A stretch of DNA of 64,000 bases, from the NCBI RefSeq assembly GCF_001625305.1, contig NW_017804076.1:16780-80779 (forward strand), written 5' to 3'. The stretch is from Branchiostoma belcheri (lineage: Eukaryota > Chordata > Leptocardii > Amphioxiformes > Branchiostomatidae). The notes below the pieces were generated by a model. It was not told the DNA's origin, ran no database searches, and saw only the letters and a list, made by a program, of their open reading frames with translations. How positions within the stretch are numbered: the first letter of the stretch is position 1; each line of letters starts with the position of its first letter. Made by a program: the position numbers and the translations under genes. This document shows positions 53,729-64,000 of this stretch, in pieces.

Positions 53729-56700
53729 TCACTGGAGACTGACGTGGATAAACAGTGCTGCTGGACTCAGGTCTTCCTGATCCTTACTCAGAAGGTGAAC
53801 ATGTCGATACCCTAGAAGTAAAAACATTCTTATTAAAGAAAGAACCAGAAAGGTAACATTTGCAAAGCAAATGTTCTATGTTTACCATCACATGGCTTTG
53901 TTTATTCTTACTCAAACACATTCATATATATGGTGACATGCAGCCCCTTTTGAACTCAGTTCTGCATGGCACTTGCAACATTACGTAACCCAACACCAGT
54001 TACCATGGTGAGAGACTCTGGTTCAGGTCATTGACCTTATTTGTTTGGAGAAGAAGAGGAAGAAACTGAGGAAAAACAATGTTTTCCTTCAGTAAACACA
54101 GTAATGTGTATTATGCATGTACAAATACATGATGTAACTGATGGCTGTTGTTTCAAACTTTGTCAAATTAACACACTTCAGAGAAGCCAAGTGACAAGTC
54201 TCACTGGGTCAGTCTACTGAGGAAGACCAGAGTGACTGGTCGAAAGCTCTTGGTGAGAACAATTCTTTGTGTTGGGACAAAACTTTTAAGGTAACTACCA
54301 ACACAGATGAACTTTCATGAAGCTATCAAAACCACTAGCCACGCTGTACCCACCTTGCTGCATGCTGGTCACAGGTAGGGAGAACTGGCCGATGGTCTCA
54401 CTGTCGCTCAACTTGTCATGTTCCTTCACCTCAAACCTGAGCATGGCCAGGTCAGGGAACGTCAGCGGGAACGTCATGTCACTGTTCCACACTGGGTGGA
54501 AACCTGCGAGAAGTGAAGAAATTTCATTGCACGACAATTAGTGCTGCGTACTGGTTCACTGGACTTGGATCCGGACTTGTAACTAAAGAAAGTTTAGGTT
54601 CAAGTCCTAAAAAACCTAAAAGTCAAGAACCGAGTCCGGACTTATTACCATAAAAGACCATTTCACATAGTACCCCTTTTCTTTCCAGATTGCAAAATCT
54701 TTGCTGCAAAATGAAGAAAACATTGCCATCGGGCACCGTCAAGTACCGGCCTCCATGTTATGTGGCCAAAGTTTCACCCAGACAACATTGCAAGGTTGCC
54801 AACTTGCAATTTTGTATATGCCATGGGTTTAGGTCCGGACTTACATGTCCTGAACTGAACCTAAAGCTCTGGACTTGAATCCGGCCCTGAATCTAAATGT
54901 GGGCTTAGGTACGCAGCATACAAACGACAATTGTACATAGCCAGTCTATCGCGGTTGGGGCGGATTTTCTTCAGGGCTGCTGAAGCTCTTCCGTGCCCGC
55001 CTCGGCTAGCTTCCCTGGCAGGTTTTTCATGACGGGAGATTGATTAGCCCCTCTACAATGGGGTGAATCAACTCCTGGTGTGCCAAACTCTATCACAGGC
55101 GTAACACTCCTACCGGGCGGTCTGTTGAGCTGGGTGTAGAGAGCCTGCCCCAACGATAGACTGGATACCAGATACATGGTACAATGTATGGCAACAACTT
55201 TTGAACATAGTGCAAAAAAGAGGAATAGAATAAAACTGAACATCTTAATTACTAAAACTATGAGGTCTAATTTGACGATGGTAGGTTATTTTCCAAGCGT
55301 GTTTACCGTTGTTTTTCACCACCTCGGTCTCGTCCTCGGCGCAGTCCCCGGGAACCCCGTAGACCTGTACCTTCACGTACGGGTCCACCGCACTGCCGCC
55401 ACTACCCTCGCCTTCAGGGGTAGGCAGCTGGTAACCACTGATCACCTGCAGTAGAGGACCAAACAACTCAGGGTTTTTTTTTTTTAATGGAATGGTTCAG
55501 TGCAGAGCCTATACAACCACTTCTCGGCATTGAACTAGAAATATGAGAGAAACATGGCTATGTCAAGAGATGGCGGTGAACGTTTGATTTGAAAGCCTGT
55601 AAATTGTAGGTTGGTGGGAAACACTTGGCTGGGAGGGAATTCCAAAGCTTTGCCGTACGGGGAAAGAAACTGTCACTGTAAAATGATTTCGAACAAGGAA
55701 TTTGGACGGTGAAGTTGTCTGAGGTAGTGGAGAACCTAGTAGATTGCTTAAAAGTTTTGAATGGTGGAACTAGTTGGGTGAGTTCTGCAGAGCAGTCAGG
55801 ACAAGATTTTAAAAATCCACTTGCCCTATTGGGCAAGTACAAATGTACATGGTCATTTCTACTTGCCTGAACCAACTTTTAACTTGCCCAAAATATAGAT
55901 TCTGAAATAAACAACATTTTTATGCATTTTTACATGCAGAGAGGACATTTTTTTTTTCTGTATACAAGTAAGCTAAGGCATTAGCAGGGTACTTTGCAAT
56001 CAATTTTCTGGCAAAAGGCCATACTTTTCACTGGCATCAACATTTATCTTTATGGGAAAACAACAAGTAATTTTCCTCTAACACACCACACACCACTGGG
56101 CCATAATACTGCATCCAAAAAATTTACTTGCCCAATCAGCCCAAACTAGAGACTGTTGATAGTGACTGTCCTCACTCAAGACAGTGTCAAAGTTACATGC
56201 ACACACCATGGATTAAATGTACATTGGAATTTACATTTAACTGCAAAATATTTCCCACATTAATTTTACGGTGATTTACAGTAACCTAAGAATGTCACAT
56301 CATACATGTATATTATCATAGCTGTGGTACCTTGATCTTGAGCGTTTTCTTGTACTTGCTGGGGATGTTCTTCGCTGTGTCCAGCCTAGTTTGCTCTGTA
56401 GAAACAACAGGTGTTTGAAAGGAGCCTTTCTCTCTAACTCTTCTCCATATCTCAGGAATGTGATCCATAATACAGTTGTGAGACATGCAAAATAAATGAG
56501 AAGTCTACAAGGCGGCTTAGCCATGCACACGCCCAAACCTCGCACTCATACATGTGTACATACTACTTACAAATTGATCAAAGCATTTCGTCTCCATGAA
56601 ACTTTCTTTTTCCGAAGAAACGTCATTGTTACACAATAGTTCCTGTTAGGTGACGGTGGGCAGTATAGACTTCCTGGCACTTACTGATTCATTTGCAGGG

Positions 56701-59700
56701 CTCGAAATTAAAGGTGGTCCAATGGCCACTGACCACTAAAACTTAGGCTGGGACAGCTAAAAAGACACTTCGGGACATTTTTGGGACAATAGAAAAATAA
56801 CATCAGAATGTCAGCCCTTCTTTTGTTTATCAGGCACATGTCACAGCTTTTGGATCCGGAAAAGTCCCCCCGAATTTCCTGTCAACTCTGCAATCATAGT
56901 GCGCCTGGGAGTGAACATATTAAGTAAAATCATGGAGTTAAATAAAATAAAGTTGATGTCAAGCTGAAGTAATACAATACTTCCCAAAAAACAGGTTGGA
57001 CACAGTTCATCCTCACTTCGGGACAACTGAAATTTATTTTTGGGACAGTGCTGGGACAATAGGAAGTTAATTTCGAGGCCTGATTTGATGCACATTATAT
57101 TTATATTTTTATTATTATTAAACTTCATTTTTGAAACAAGTTCTAAGTCTGCATGGCATTAACCTGGTTGAACAACACAGATGAACATTTGAACAATTAT
57201 AGATCCTGTCCTCCGTACCATCTCTGAGTGCATCTGGCTTCAGCACGTATCCACATCCTCCGTTCTGTCGGAACAGTCCCAGGTTCAGGTCCATCTGATC
57301 GCACGGCGTCTGGTAGTTCAAAGCAACTGGAAGATACAGTTGTTATCATTATTACCACTGCCATCATCTTAGTTGATGAGTGGAGACTTCAAATGTCTTT
57401 TGACTTAAAGTTAAAGCCCGTCATACATCCCCGAATATGGCCTACCAAACACTAGCCAAACTCCCTGCAACCATAGTCAGGAGTGGGTCGTTGCTGGGTC
57501 AGTTGGTGTTCGGTGACATATCTTGCTTCTAAACCCAAATAGCACAGTTTGTAACGGCAAAATTTAGTACTTCTCTTGTTGTTATTGCTATAGAAAAATT
57601 TCTACTAAGCTGAAATCATTTACATAAAGTATCATTTTTACAAACTTTTAAATTGTGACATTCTGCAACATTGCAGAACACTGAAAAAAGGACTTGTATG
57701 ACTGATTGAGGACTTTTGGGGTCAGAGTAACCTTACCTATTTGGCACCCAGCAGACCAGTACAGGTGAGGGTCAATATTGGAAGAGTCCACTCTACCACC
57801 AGAGGGGTATATCTTCACCAGCTGACGTTTGGTATGGTCAATGAAATCTGCTGCTTCATCTTTCACCATATCGTTGGCTTTCCCCTCCTTGATCGAGCTT
57901 ATATTGTAGGGCATGTCTAGACATAAAAAGATACTAGTAATGAAATTCAAAATGATATCAGTTACCAATGGTAATTCCTATGATATTGATCTTAAAGCTA
58001 TGGTTGCGTATCCTGAAATTCAGCTTTCTCATCAAATTCAATGCTAATTAACAAATTAAAGAGTCTACGAGAATAAAGTAAAAAATTCATTTCACATTAT
58101 CTTTAGTCCTATGTAAATCTCTTACCCTTTTCCCTTGAATGCTGGAAGCTGTGGAAATGTACCGCTTCGCATATGTTGACAAGATCTGACAGCTCTTTAG
58201 CCAGCTTGATGGTCTTTTTCTGCATTAAAAAAAGGGACAAAGGGTTGTTAATCTGCCATGCTTATGGCATGTTCTTGGAAGGCGGAGCCTATCTCTCTCC
58301 TTTGACCAACTTTTACCTATTAGTAACCAACTGGAGTCAGGTGCAAGAACCATCAGGTACACTCCTTTGACAGACTTTTACCTCCCCAACTGAAGTCAGG
58401 TACCAGAACCATCTGGTACCCAGGATATGTTATTGGAAATCGGAGCCTAGTCCTCTCCTTTCACCACCTTCTCCTCCCCAACCGAAGTCTGGTAAAGGTC
58501 TATATAGCTAGGCCCTAAACCTTTTTGAGGTACAATGGGTTGTTCATCCACTGTGTCTTGGGCACGTACTTGGAGAGTAAAGCAAATGCCTCTCCTTCCA
58601 CCGCTGTTGAACTGACCAACCCAAGTCAGTACTACCCATTTTTCACTAAGGTGGATTGAGGAAAATGCAATGACCAAAGCCACAATGTTTAGCCAAGAAT
58701 ACCGAGGATGGTGCCCGTATCCTCTTGATCTCATGCCTGCTAGCATAGCTCCTCAGCCAAATTTCCACACCATACCACATTACAGGCCATTTATACTGCA
58801 TTGGACAATCATCATTCTTGTATCTGAAGAGATTTCACGTCAAGATGAAAAAAGAGTAAATGTCGGAATACACCATAGATCGATTGTGGATACATTATAA
58901 GTACATGTATACCTTTTCTTTGCCTTTGGACGTCTTGACACGTTCTTGTACCTCCACATCTTCCGTCTCGGCGGCTTCATCTTCGTCGCTTACGTCGTCT
59001 TCTGTCACGTTACGTTTCAGCTTCTTGTTCTGGGAACAGCGATAAGACTTAAATTCTGGCACTGTATTTTTACAGTTTTATTCATCCAACAAGTATGCTG
59101 ATACAGTCAAAGCTGCCAATTCAGTGAACACATCTTCAAGCAACACCATGGCCAGGTGTCACCGCTTTTTCTCAGTCCCAAAAATTTTCTCCATTGATGC
59201 AAGCATTAAGCGACCTATCCAAAGTGACCACCTGGCCAACGCGATTGCGACCGCCCTGAGTTGGGTCCACTCAAGGCCTGATACTTGCCCATGGTGACCA
59301 CATTATTTTGATCGTGCTGATTATTGTAATATTGATGATAACTAATGAGAAATTATTGAGAAACCAGCCAGTTTGCCTTGACTGCTGGATGATGTTTTTT
59401 CAATGTAAACCCTCCCCACATGCATTCACCACAGAACTGAAGATGCTTACAGGATTTGACATGAAAACATCTTTACATGGAAACCAGTTATGTCTCAGTC
59501 ATGTTGTGAGGCGACCCTCTTCAAGGAGACCACCTGTCCAAGGTGACCACTATTCTTCGGTCCCCTGAGTGTCTGGCTTGGACAGGTTTGACTGTATTTC
59601 GTATCAAATGTCGCAGACAAAAGAAGAAAGAAATGCATAAAACAACTGTTCATCATTATTCGGTTCCAGTTTTAAACCCACAATTTTTTAGAACATACCT

Positions 59701-62700
59701 TGACGATGATTTTCTCGCGCAGCCGATGCGGAGAGGGCAGTTCCTGCATGTTGGGTGTGGCGGGGATGTTACACAGGGAGTCCCCCAGGATGTTGACCAG
59801 ATGTGCGGCCAGGACTCGCTGCTGGGCCACACTGCAGTGGTTCTCCAGGGACAGGAACACTGGGTACCTGAGGTTTGTGAAAAAAAGAACATCTGAAAAT
59901 ACTTGTGACAGGCTGAATAAAAGTTCTAAACGGGAACTATGCGGCTCCAGGTGTCTTACTGAGGGTCGACTGCGTGTGCAAGATGTCGGTTAGCTTGAGG
60001 AACGAATCCCCTCTACTATATATCTGAAAATACTTTCATCAGGTTGGTAGAGTATAGGACATAGGGGCGAGAAGCAGAACTCCAGTCAGAAGCTCTGAGA
60101 AAGGTACCTGATAGACACTGAAACATAAGCAAGGTAAGACAAGTTTGGTTGTGTAAAAGAAAACAAGAACAGTTTAAAGGAGTTTGTATAGGTCTGCACT
60201 GCATGTTCTTGTTGCTGGTATAAAATAACACTGTAGTATAAAAAAATCTAACAAAACTGACAACAATTGAAGAACCTATGTCAAGTCATTGGTTGGATGT
60301 AGTGTCGTCGTCAAAGCATCACTTTGTAAGAAAATATTTGCTAACTCCAATAATGAAGTCTATCGATAATCATCAAAAACGTGAAGTTAATTCTCTTTCC
60401 TGCTCTGTATTTTTGCTGAGAATTTCTCTAAGAAGAAGCTGTTGCTAATACCTAGAGGCCTTGAAAGCGTAACGTCCAATCGCCTCTATGACTTCTCTGA
60501 ACAGGACTTTAGAGGTGAAGGTGTAGCCATGGTAAATAACAGGCTCTCCGTCGTCTCCATCCCAGCAGTCCAGCTCCAGGAACCTGCAGCCCTGCAGAAG
60601 ACAGAAGAAGAAGAACTTTATTACGCAACAGAATGTAGCGGATACATCATATGGCAAAATACACATACTTGGTGATGCTAACATGTAGTTGGTAATGCTA
60701 AAAATATCTAACAGTAATATCTAACAGTTCTATACTAACTGTACATGTACTAAGAATCTGGTCCACTTTCATAAATACAATAAAGAGACACAAATTATAC
60801 TAATCTAACTCTATTGATAGTAATATATTGTGTCAGGAATTTATTACATTTTCTTGTTTTGTCAGTGAATTGTGTAAAAATTGGCCTACACATATTAAGT
60901 GGATACTAGTATATTGACAGGACATAATGTAGCATATTGAATATCTCTGTCTTTGTATGGGGTAGCGTTACATCGGTCTTACATATAATCAAGGAGTCAT
61001 TATACACAGATATACACTCTGTATAATGTCCTTGATATAAAAATATTGTAACAATTTTCGTCGGTTTTCATCATAGGTTGGGCAATCTATTATAAAATGT
61101 AATTCATTTTCAACTCCTTTATGACACGTGGGACACAGTCACACACAAAATGAACTTGAATTAGGTAACATTTTGCAAAGCAAGTGCACAATGTTCACCT
61201 TCGCATATAACCTGCTCTGTTAATGCTTTAAACTCAAACACATTCATATATATATGGTGACAAGAGTCTAAATCCAGTAAATTTAGTATAAACTAAGAAA
61301 CATTTGTTAGGGAGCGAGTATGGGAGTCAAATACAATGGTACCCAGGCTATTATGTAGGTCTGACAAACCTTCAGCAGAACTCTGATGTATCCTTCTTTA
61401 CTACTTGGTCCGCGGAGTTGGTCCTCCAGGAGGTAGGTGTTGTGTGAAGAAGCGATGAAGTAGTGACTTAGCGGCTGGGTCATGTCCTGGTAGACTTCGT
61501 CGTGAGTGTGGTTGAAGATGTCACCCTCGTCTGACTCCAGGTACAGGGTAAAGCCTGGCAAAAAAGAACACAAATTGTGAGGGCCTGCATGGGGGGGTCC
61601 TGACAATGCTCTATGCTAAATTTTGAGAGCCGGTTACGTATCACGCTGAATTACTTTTTAATTTTTTTTAATTTCTTTTATTTTATTACAATTTATCACA
61701 TTTGTGGAAGGATTGACAAAACAGGTGACTATCACCTCTTCAAAGATGTCAACCCCGAAACCAGACAGTAAGGTTTGAACCACTCACACCGTGAAGGTCC
61801 CCTGCTACTCTTTTCGATATGTTAGGTGGGTTTATTAACGTGTGTTGGGTGTGGCTCTCCCCAAATACGGGACCTCCATTTAACGTCCTATCCGAGGGAC
61901 ATCCCTAACCGAAGCTAGGTACTCATTTACACCTGAGTGAAGTGAGGAAAGTCGTGTAAAGTGCCTTTCCCAAGGGCACAAGATTGGTGGAATGGGGCAG
62001 GATTCAAACCCTTGCCCTTTCGAGTCTGGGCCGAAGATGCTACCGCTATGCCACACGACCCCACTTTCAAGTATCAAGTATCTCACCTTCTAGACTCAGC
62101 AAGTTGTTCTTCTTCAGTTCAGAGTTGGGCTCAAACTTCTCTATGAGCTGGTGGCAGCCCTTGAGGTCAGTTGTAACCTGGACAAGTTAAAAATACATGG
62201 TCTGTGTGTGTGTTGCAAGTACATGACTGTACAAATAAAACTGAAGCATCGAAGTAAAGGTAAAGCAGGTGAGCTCGGACAAGGGTCGTTCGGTGAAATA
62301 TCGCCAGCTGCCGCATGCCTGCAAAGCTGGTGCGTTACGCCTAAGGGCGGTTACATATACCAGCTATACAGATATGACAGCATGGTGCTTTTTGTTTGCT
62401 AACAGTGCAATGCTTTTTTGCTTCAGCTTTACGTCTCCATCCGAAAAGACAGTTACTAAAGTAAAGGTAGCAGAGTGCACAGGCCTCTAGACCACACCGG
62501 CAACTTTGACTGCATGGAAATTGGCATGAACATGGTGATTTGCTATGCGCTTTAAGACATGGTCAAATGCTAAGCACTTCAAGACATGGTCAACTGCTAA
62601 GCAACTTAAGACATGGTCGAACGCTAAGCAATTTAAGATTGAAAAAAAAAACATACGACCTGGGTCGACTTTTTTGAAATCTTGTTCAGTCTGAATTTAC

Positions 62701-63678
62701 ACCACACTTCTCAATTTCTCAAGTTGTGTACGTGTAAGAGGTGTCGAACATGCTGCAAAACTGGTTTCTCCAATCGTCTCTTTGTTTCATGATGTTCATG
62801 ATGTAAGTGGTGTACCGTAAGATATAATCATTGTGTACCTTCTGTTCCTGGGCTAGAAACTCCATCAACTCGTGCACCTTCATGTTTTCTCCGTCCACAG
62901 CATACCTGGGAACATGTGATGCCTGGTCAGGGCCATCACTCGTCCATCTAATTAGTTCAATTATTCAAAGAAACATCCTCATTTACATGGCAATACACAG
63001 GGTGGTAAAAACGTACAATGACTCCAATCCCTTAGTAACAAGAAGAAAACATAAAACTGTACACACGTCATCTGTTGTTGTTGATAGGTCATGTCTGGTA
63101 TATTGTGAATGATTGATTTTTCAATTGCATTATTTTTACATGTACATTTGCCTTGAAGTTCATGTTCACTACAATGTACTTCCTCTTCCTATCCAGGGCT
63201 CAAAATACTGGGTACATGTGCACCTAATTTTTTCCCCAAATATTTTCGCTGGTTTACATATGTAAAGATGTTAAATGTATAATACTGTATTACATGTAGT
63301 AGTATACAGCATATCTTTACATCTAAGTGTCAGTGAAATAGTAAAATCATTTCTTATGGTTACTTTTCTTTCGATGACATGCTCACATTTTTACATGTAC
63401 ATGTATATGGTGCAGCCAAAAATGTTTTATTTGCCCAATAATTTATTGTTTAGGTTGGATGCACCAGAGCACCAGGTCCTATTCCCAAAAATGAATTCCG
63501 AGCCCTGCTATCCTTAGTATTTGTGGAATCGCTAATAAATACAGCACCACAAATATCATCAACAGAAAATATCATACTTATCAAACAGTTCCTCCACCTC
63601 CCGTCTGGCCGTCATGATGTTATAAAATTGGGTGAACTCGTCCAAGTTTAATGTCCCAGTCTGGTCTTTGTCCAGTTT
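53729..63678 (-). CDS. PLCD: Phosphoinositide phospholipase C, delta type; last 14 exons, 5' end outside the window
   Basis: Hydrolyses PIP2 to IP3 and diacylglycerol at membranes, Ca2+-dependently. Exons (minus): 63678-63578, 62905-62839, 62177-62087, 61554-61370, 60591-60452, 59867-59699, 59029-58913, 58219-58126, 57916-57737, 57326-57219, 56395-56331, 55445-55307, 54503-54354 and 53811-53729. All AG/GT sites and phases agree, giving 562 residues plus TGA. Order: EF-hand loop ([13 protein letters not shown]), EF-like region, X domain, acidic linker, Y domain and C2. The chain ends right after C2 (LFIHVSLQ), without the coiled-coil tail of PLC-beta or the SH2/SH3 insert of PLC-gamma, so delta is the best fit. 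The D1/D3/D4 orthology cannot be resolved here. The PH domain and first EF-hands should lie right of 64000. Repeats fill the introns. Confidence 0.95.
53850..54098 (+). repeat. Dispersed repeat family R, copy 8
   Basis: Full copy in the last PLC-delta intron, starting about 40 bp from the acceptor of the last exon. Confidence 0.83.
55500..55890 (-). mobile_element. LINE C-terminal tail fragment in a PLC-delta intron
   Basis: The minus strand encodes [14 protein letters not shown]...[17 protein letters not shown] and [15 protein letters not shown] before a stop at 55558. This is the characteristic end of CR1-like reverse transcriptases. A sister copy lies at 32040-32240. About 55810-56140 then carries repeated acttgccc words in both orientations, which may be a separate element. 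Confidence 0.8.
56696..57082. mobile_element. 387-bp TIR element, 5-bp target duplication (hAT5-like), copy 1
   Basis: The ends CAGGGCTCGAAATTAA and TTAATTTCGAGGCCTG are inverted repeats. ATTTG flanks both sides (56691-56695 and 57083-57087). The interior has repeated gggaca words and no coding frame. A relative at 63194-63507 has the same ends and its own 5-bp duplication. Confidence 0.87.
57415..57520 (+). mobile_element. Partial TCGG-rich TIR element
   Basis: cccgtcatacatccccgaat then cactagccaaactcc and gtgggtcg...gttggtgttcgg match the left part of the 36405-36818 family. Confidence 0.55.
58255..58500 (+). repeat. Local imperfect triplication
   Basis: The phrases ggagcctatctctctccttt / ggagcctagtcctctccttt, accaacttttacct / agacttttacctccccaact / accttctcctccccaaccga, and tgaagtcaggta recur at roughly 70-110-bp spacing. 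It lies in a PLC-delta intron. Confidence 0.6.
58913..59029 (-). other. Acidic X/Y linker exon of PLC-delta
   Basis: 39 codons, in frame at both ends (phase 0), containing [20 protein letters not shown]. Acidic X/Y linkers are known to hold PLC enzymes in an autoinhibited state. Because the exon is phase-symmetric, skipping it would keep the frame. Confidence 0.85.
60040..60165. mobile_element. Half copy of the 53324-53700 element
   Basis: gagaagcagaactccagtca, ctctgagaaaggtacctgat and acataagcaaggtaagac match the right half of the 3' element. The left half is missing. Confidence 0.65.
61163..61280 (+). repeat. Dispersed repeat family R, copy 9 (left part)
   Basis: ggtaacattttgcaaagcaa, caccttcgcatataacctgc and ctcaaacacattcatata are present. 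The copy stops at aagagtctaaatcc. Confidence 0.75.
61680..62070 (-). mobile_element. tRNA-derived SINE-like repeat
   Basis: On the minus strand the head at about 62070-61990 has an A-box-like TGGCATAGCGGTAGC and a B-box-like AGGGTTTGAATCC, spaced as in a tRNA. Downstream sequence (tttacacctgagtg, gtaaagtgcctttcccaagg, accgaagctaggtactca) is shared with 26285-26525 and 32790-32995. It abuts the donor of the exon at 62087. Confidence 0.65.
62265..62390 (+). mobile_element. LINE 3'-end fragment (single-copy form of array 2)
   Basis: gggtcgttcggtgaaatatc, gccgcatgcctgcaaagctg and gtgcgttacgcctaagggcg end in agctatacagatatgacag. This is the unexpanded arrangement of the sequence tandemly repeated at 51733-52060. 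Confidence 0.78.
62540..62640. repeat. ~30-bp tandem repeat, about 3 copies
   Basis: The units read agacatggtcaaatgctaag, then cacttcaagacatggtcaac and so on, differing by a few bases. It lies in a PLC-delta intron. Confidence 0.85.
63194..63507. mobile_element. 314-bp TIR element, 5-bp target duplication (hAT5-like), copy 2
   Basis: The ends CAGGGCTCAAAATACTGGG and ...GAATTCCGAGCCCTG are inverted at the outermost bases. CTATC flanks both sides (63189-63193 and 63508-63512). It lies between PLC-delta exons at 62905 and 63578. Confidence 0.85.
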
Positions 63679-63863
63679 CTAAAAAGAAAACGTTATCAAC
63701 AGAAAATAGACATTCAATTCTGCCAGAAGAGACAAACTGAAAATATAATGTGTAAAACAAAGGATCGGGCACTGATTTTTCATACTTTAAAAAGAATTCT
63801 AACAATCATTTATATATATCATTGTACAGTAGATAAAATCAAATTTTATAAAATTTAATGCAA

Positions 63864-64000
63864 TAGGGCGGAAAAAAACAAGGTGGGCCAAAAAAAAGAT
63901 TCTTTTATTTTCAGATTTTGAGGTCATAAGAGAATTGAGGTGACAAAACATGATATCACAACCAAACAGATCTTTATTATTCTTGTATGCAACAGTATTA
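63864..64000. mobile_element. Truncated MITE related to copy A, runs off the right edge
   Basis: gggcggaaaaaaacaaggtg then ggccaaaaaa and cttttattttcagattttga correspond in order to positions about 6550-6640 of copy A. The terminal repeat is outside or degraded. Confidence 0.5.

Larger units (their letters stand above)
53729..56395 (-). other. PLC-delta C2 domain exons
   Basis: Exons at 56395-56331, 55445-55307, 54503-54354 and 53811-53729 encode [31 protein letters not shown] and a final YRHVHLLSK...LFIHVSLQ. The DPYVKV, NPxW-like and acidic EHDKLSD loops are typical of type II C2 domains that bind Ca2+ and membrane. The GSGGSAVDP loop is Gly/Ser-rich in place of the more basic loop found in vertebrate delta enzymes. 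Confidence 0.9.
59699..61554 (-). other. PLC-delta catalytic X domain exons
   Basis: The exon at 61554-61370 gives [15 protein letters not shown] with the first catalytic His in SSHN. The exon at 60591-60452 gives LELDCWDG (metal-binding Glu and Asp) and [10 protein letters not shown] with the second catalytic His. The exon at 59867-59699 gives FLSLENHC with the further metal-binding Glu. All residues needed for catalysis in PLC-delta1 have counterparts, so the enzyme should be active. Confidence 0.93.

Noticed and set aside
53729..63678. Assignment as PLC-beta, because of the EF-hand/X/Y order
   Set aside because: The X-domain phrases ([16 protein letters not shown]), the short acidic linker and termination straight after C2 fit PLC-delta. 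No beta-type C-terminal coiled coil follows the stop.

Overview
The window looks like intron-rich invertebrate deuterostome DNA, most likely a cephalochordate (amphioxus, Branchiostoma). The case is an inference from long introns packed with short non-autonomous DNA transposons, CR1-type LINEs (one with a 2A-like motif), many ACATGTA-type words, and three animal gene families. No species-specific marker was tested.

Three spliced protein-coding genes were reconstructed by joining exons whose splice sites and phases agree. (1) Minus strand, 26730 to 9042: a 17-exon, 730-codon carnitine O-octanoyltransferase (CROT)-like carnitine acyltransferase. It has a roughly 120-residue N-terminal extension with a hydrophobic helix and lacks a C-terminal PTS1 signal. 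(2) Plus strand, 31175 to 41165: a 4-exon, 406-residue rhodopsin-class peptide receptor of the galanin/allatostatin/kisspeptin type. (3) Minus strand, 63678 to 53729: the last 14 exons (562 residues, up to the stop) of a delta-type phosphoinositide phospholipase C. Its PH domain and first EF-hands lie beyond the right edge. These genes are functionally unrelated as far as the sequence shows; no operon or pathway cluster is implied.

Everything else is mobile or repeated DNA. 0-9 kb: intergenic, with a decayed CR1 reverse transcriptase, a segmental duplication carrying a TIR element in one copy only, and two Harbinger-type MITEs. 9-27 kb: CROT introns with a nearly full-length CR1 retrotransposon (frameshifted once, preceded by duplicated 5' repeats), a 51-bp minisatellite, several MITEs and LINE tails. 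27-31 kb: intergenic, with a foldback element and a 20-N assembly gap. 31-41 kb: GPCR introns with a perfect 35-bp palindrome, a large inverted-repeat complex and further MITEs. 41-54 kb: gene-poor repeats, including two adjacent tandem arrays apparently grown from the 3' end of a LINE. 54-64 kb: PLC-delta introns with two elements that share 5-bp target duplications.

I found no prokaryote-like defence or metabolic system. The items most worth following up are the extended CROT protein, the LINE-derived arrays, the 2A-bearing CR1, and several transposon families whose target-site signatures can be read directly.
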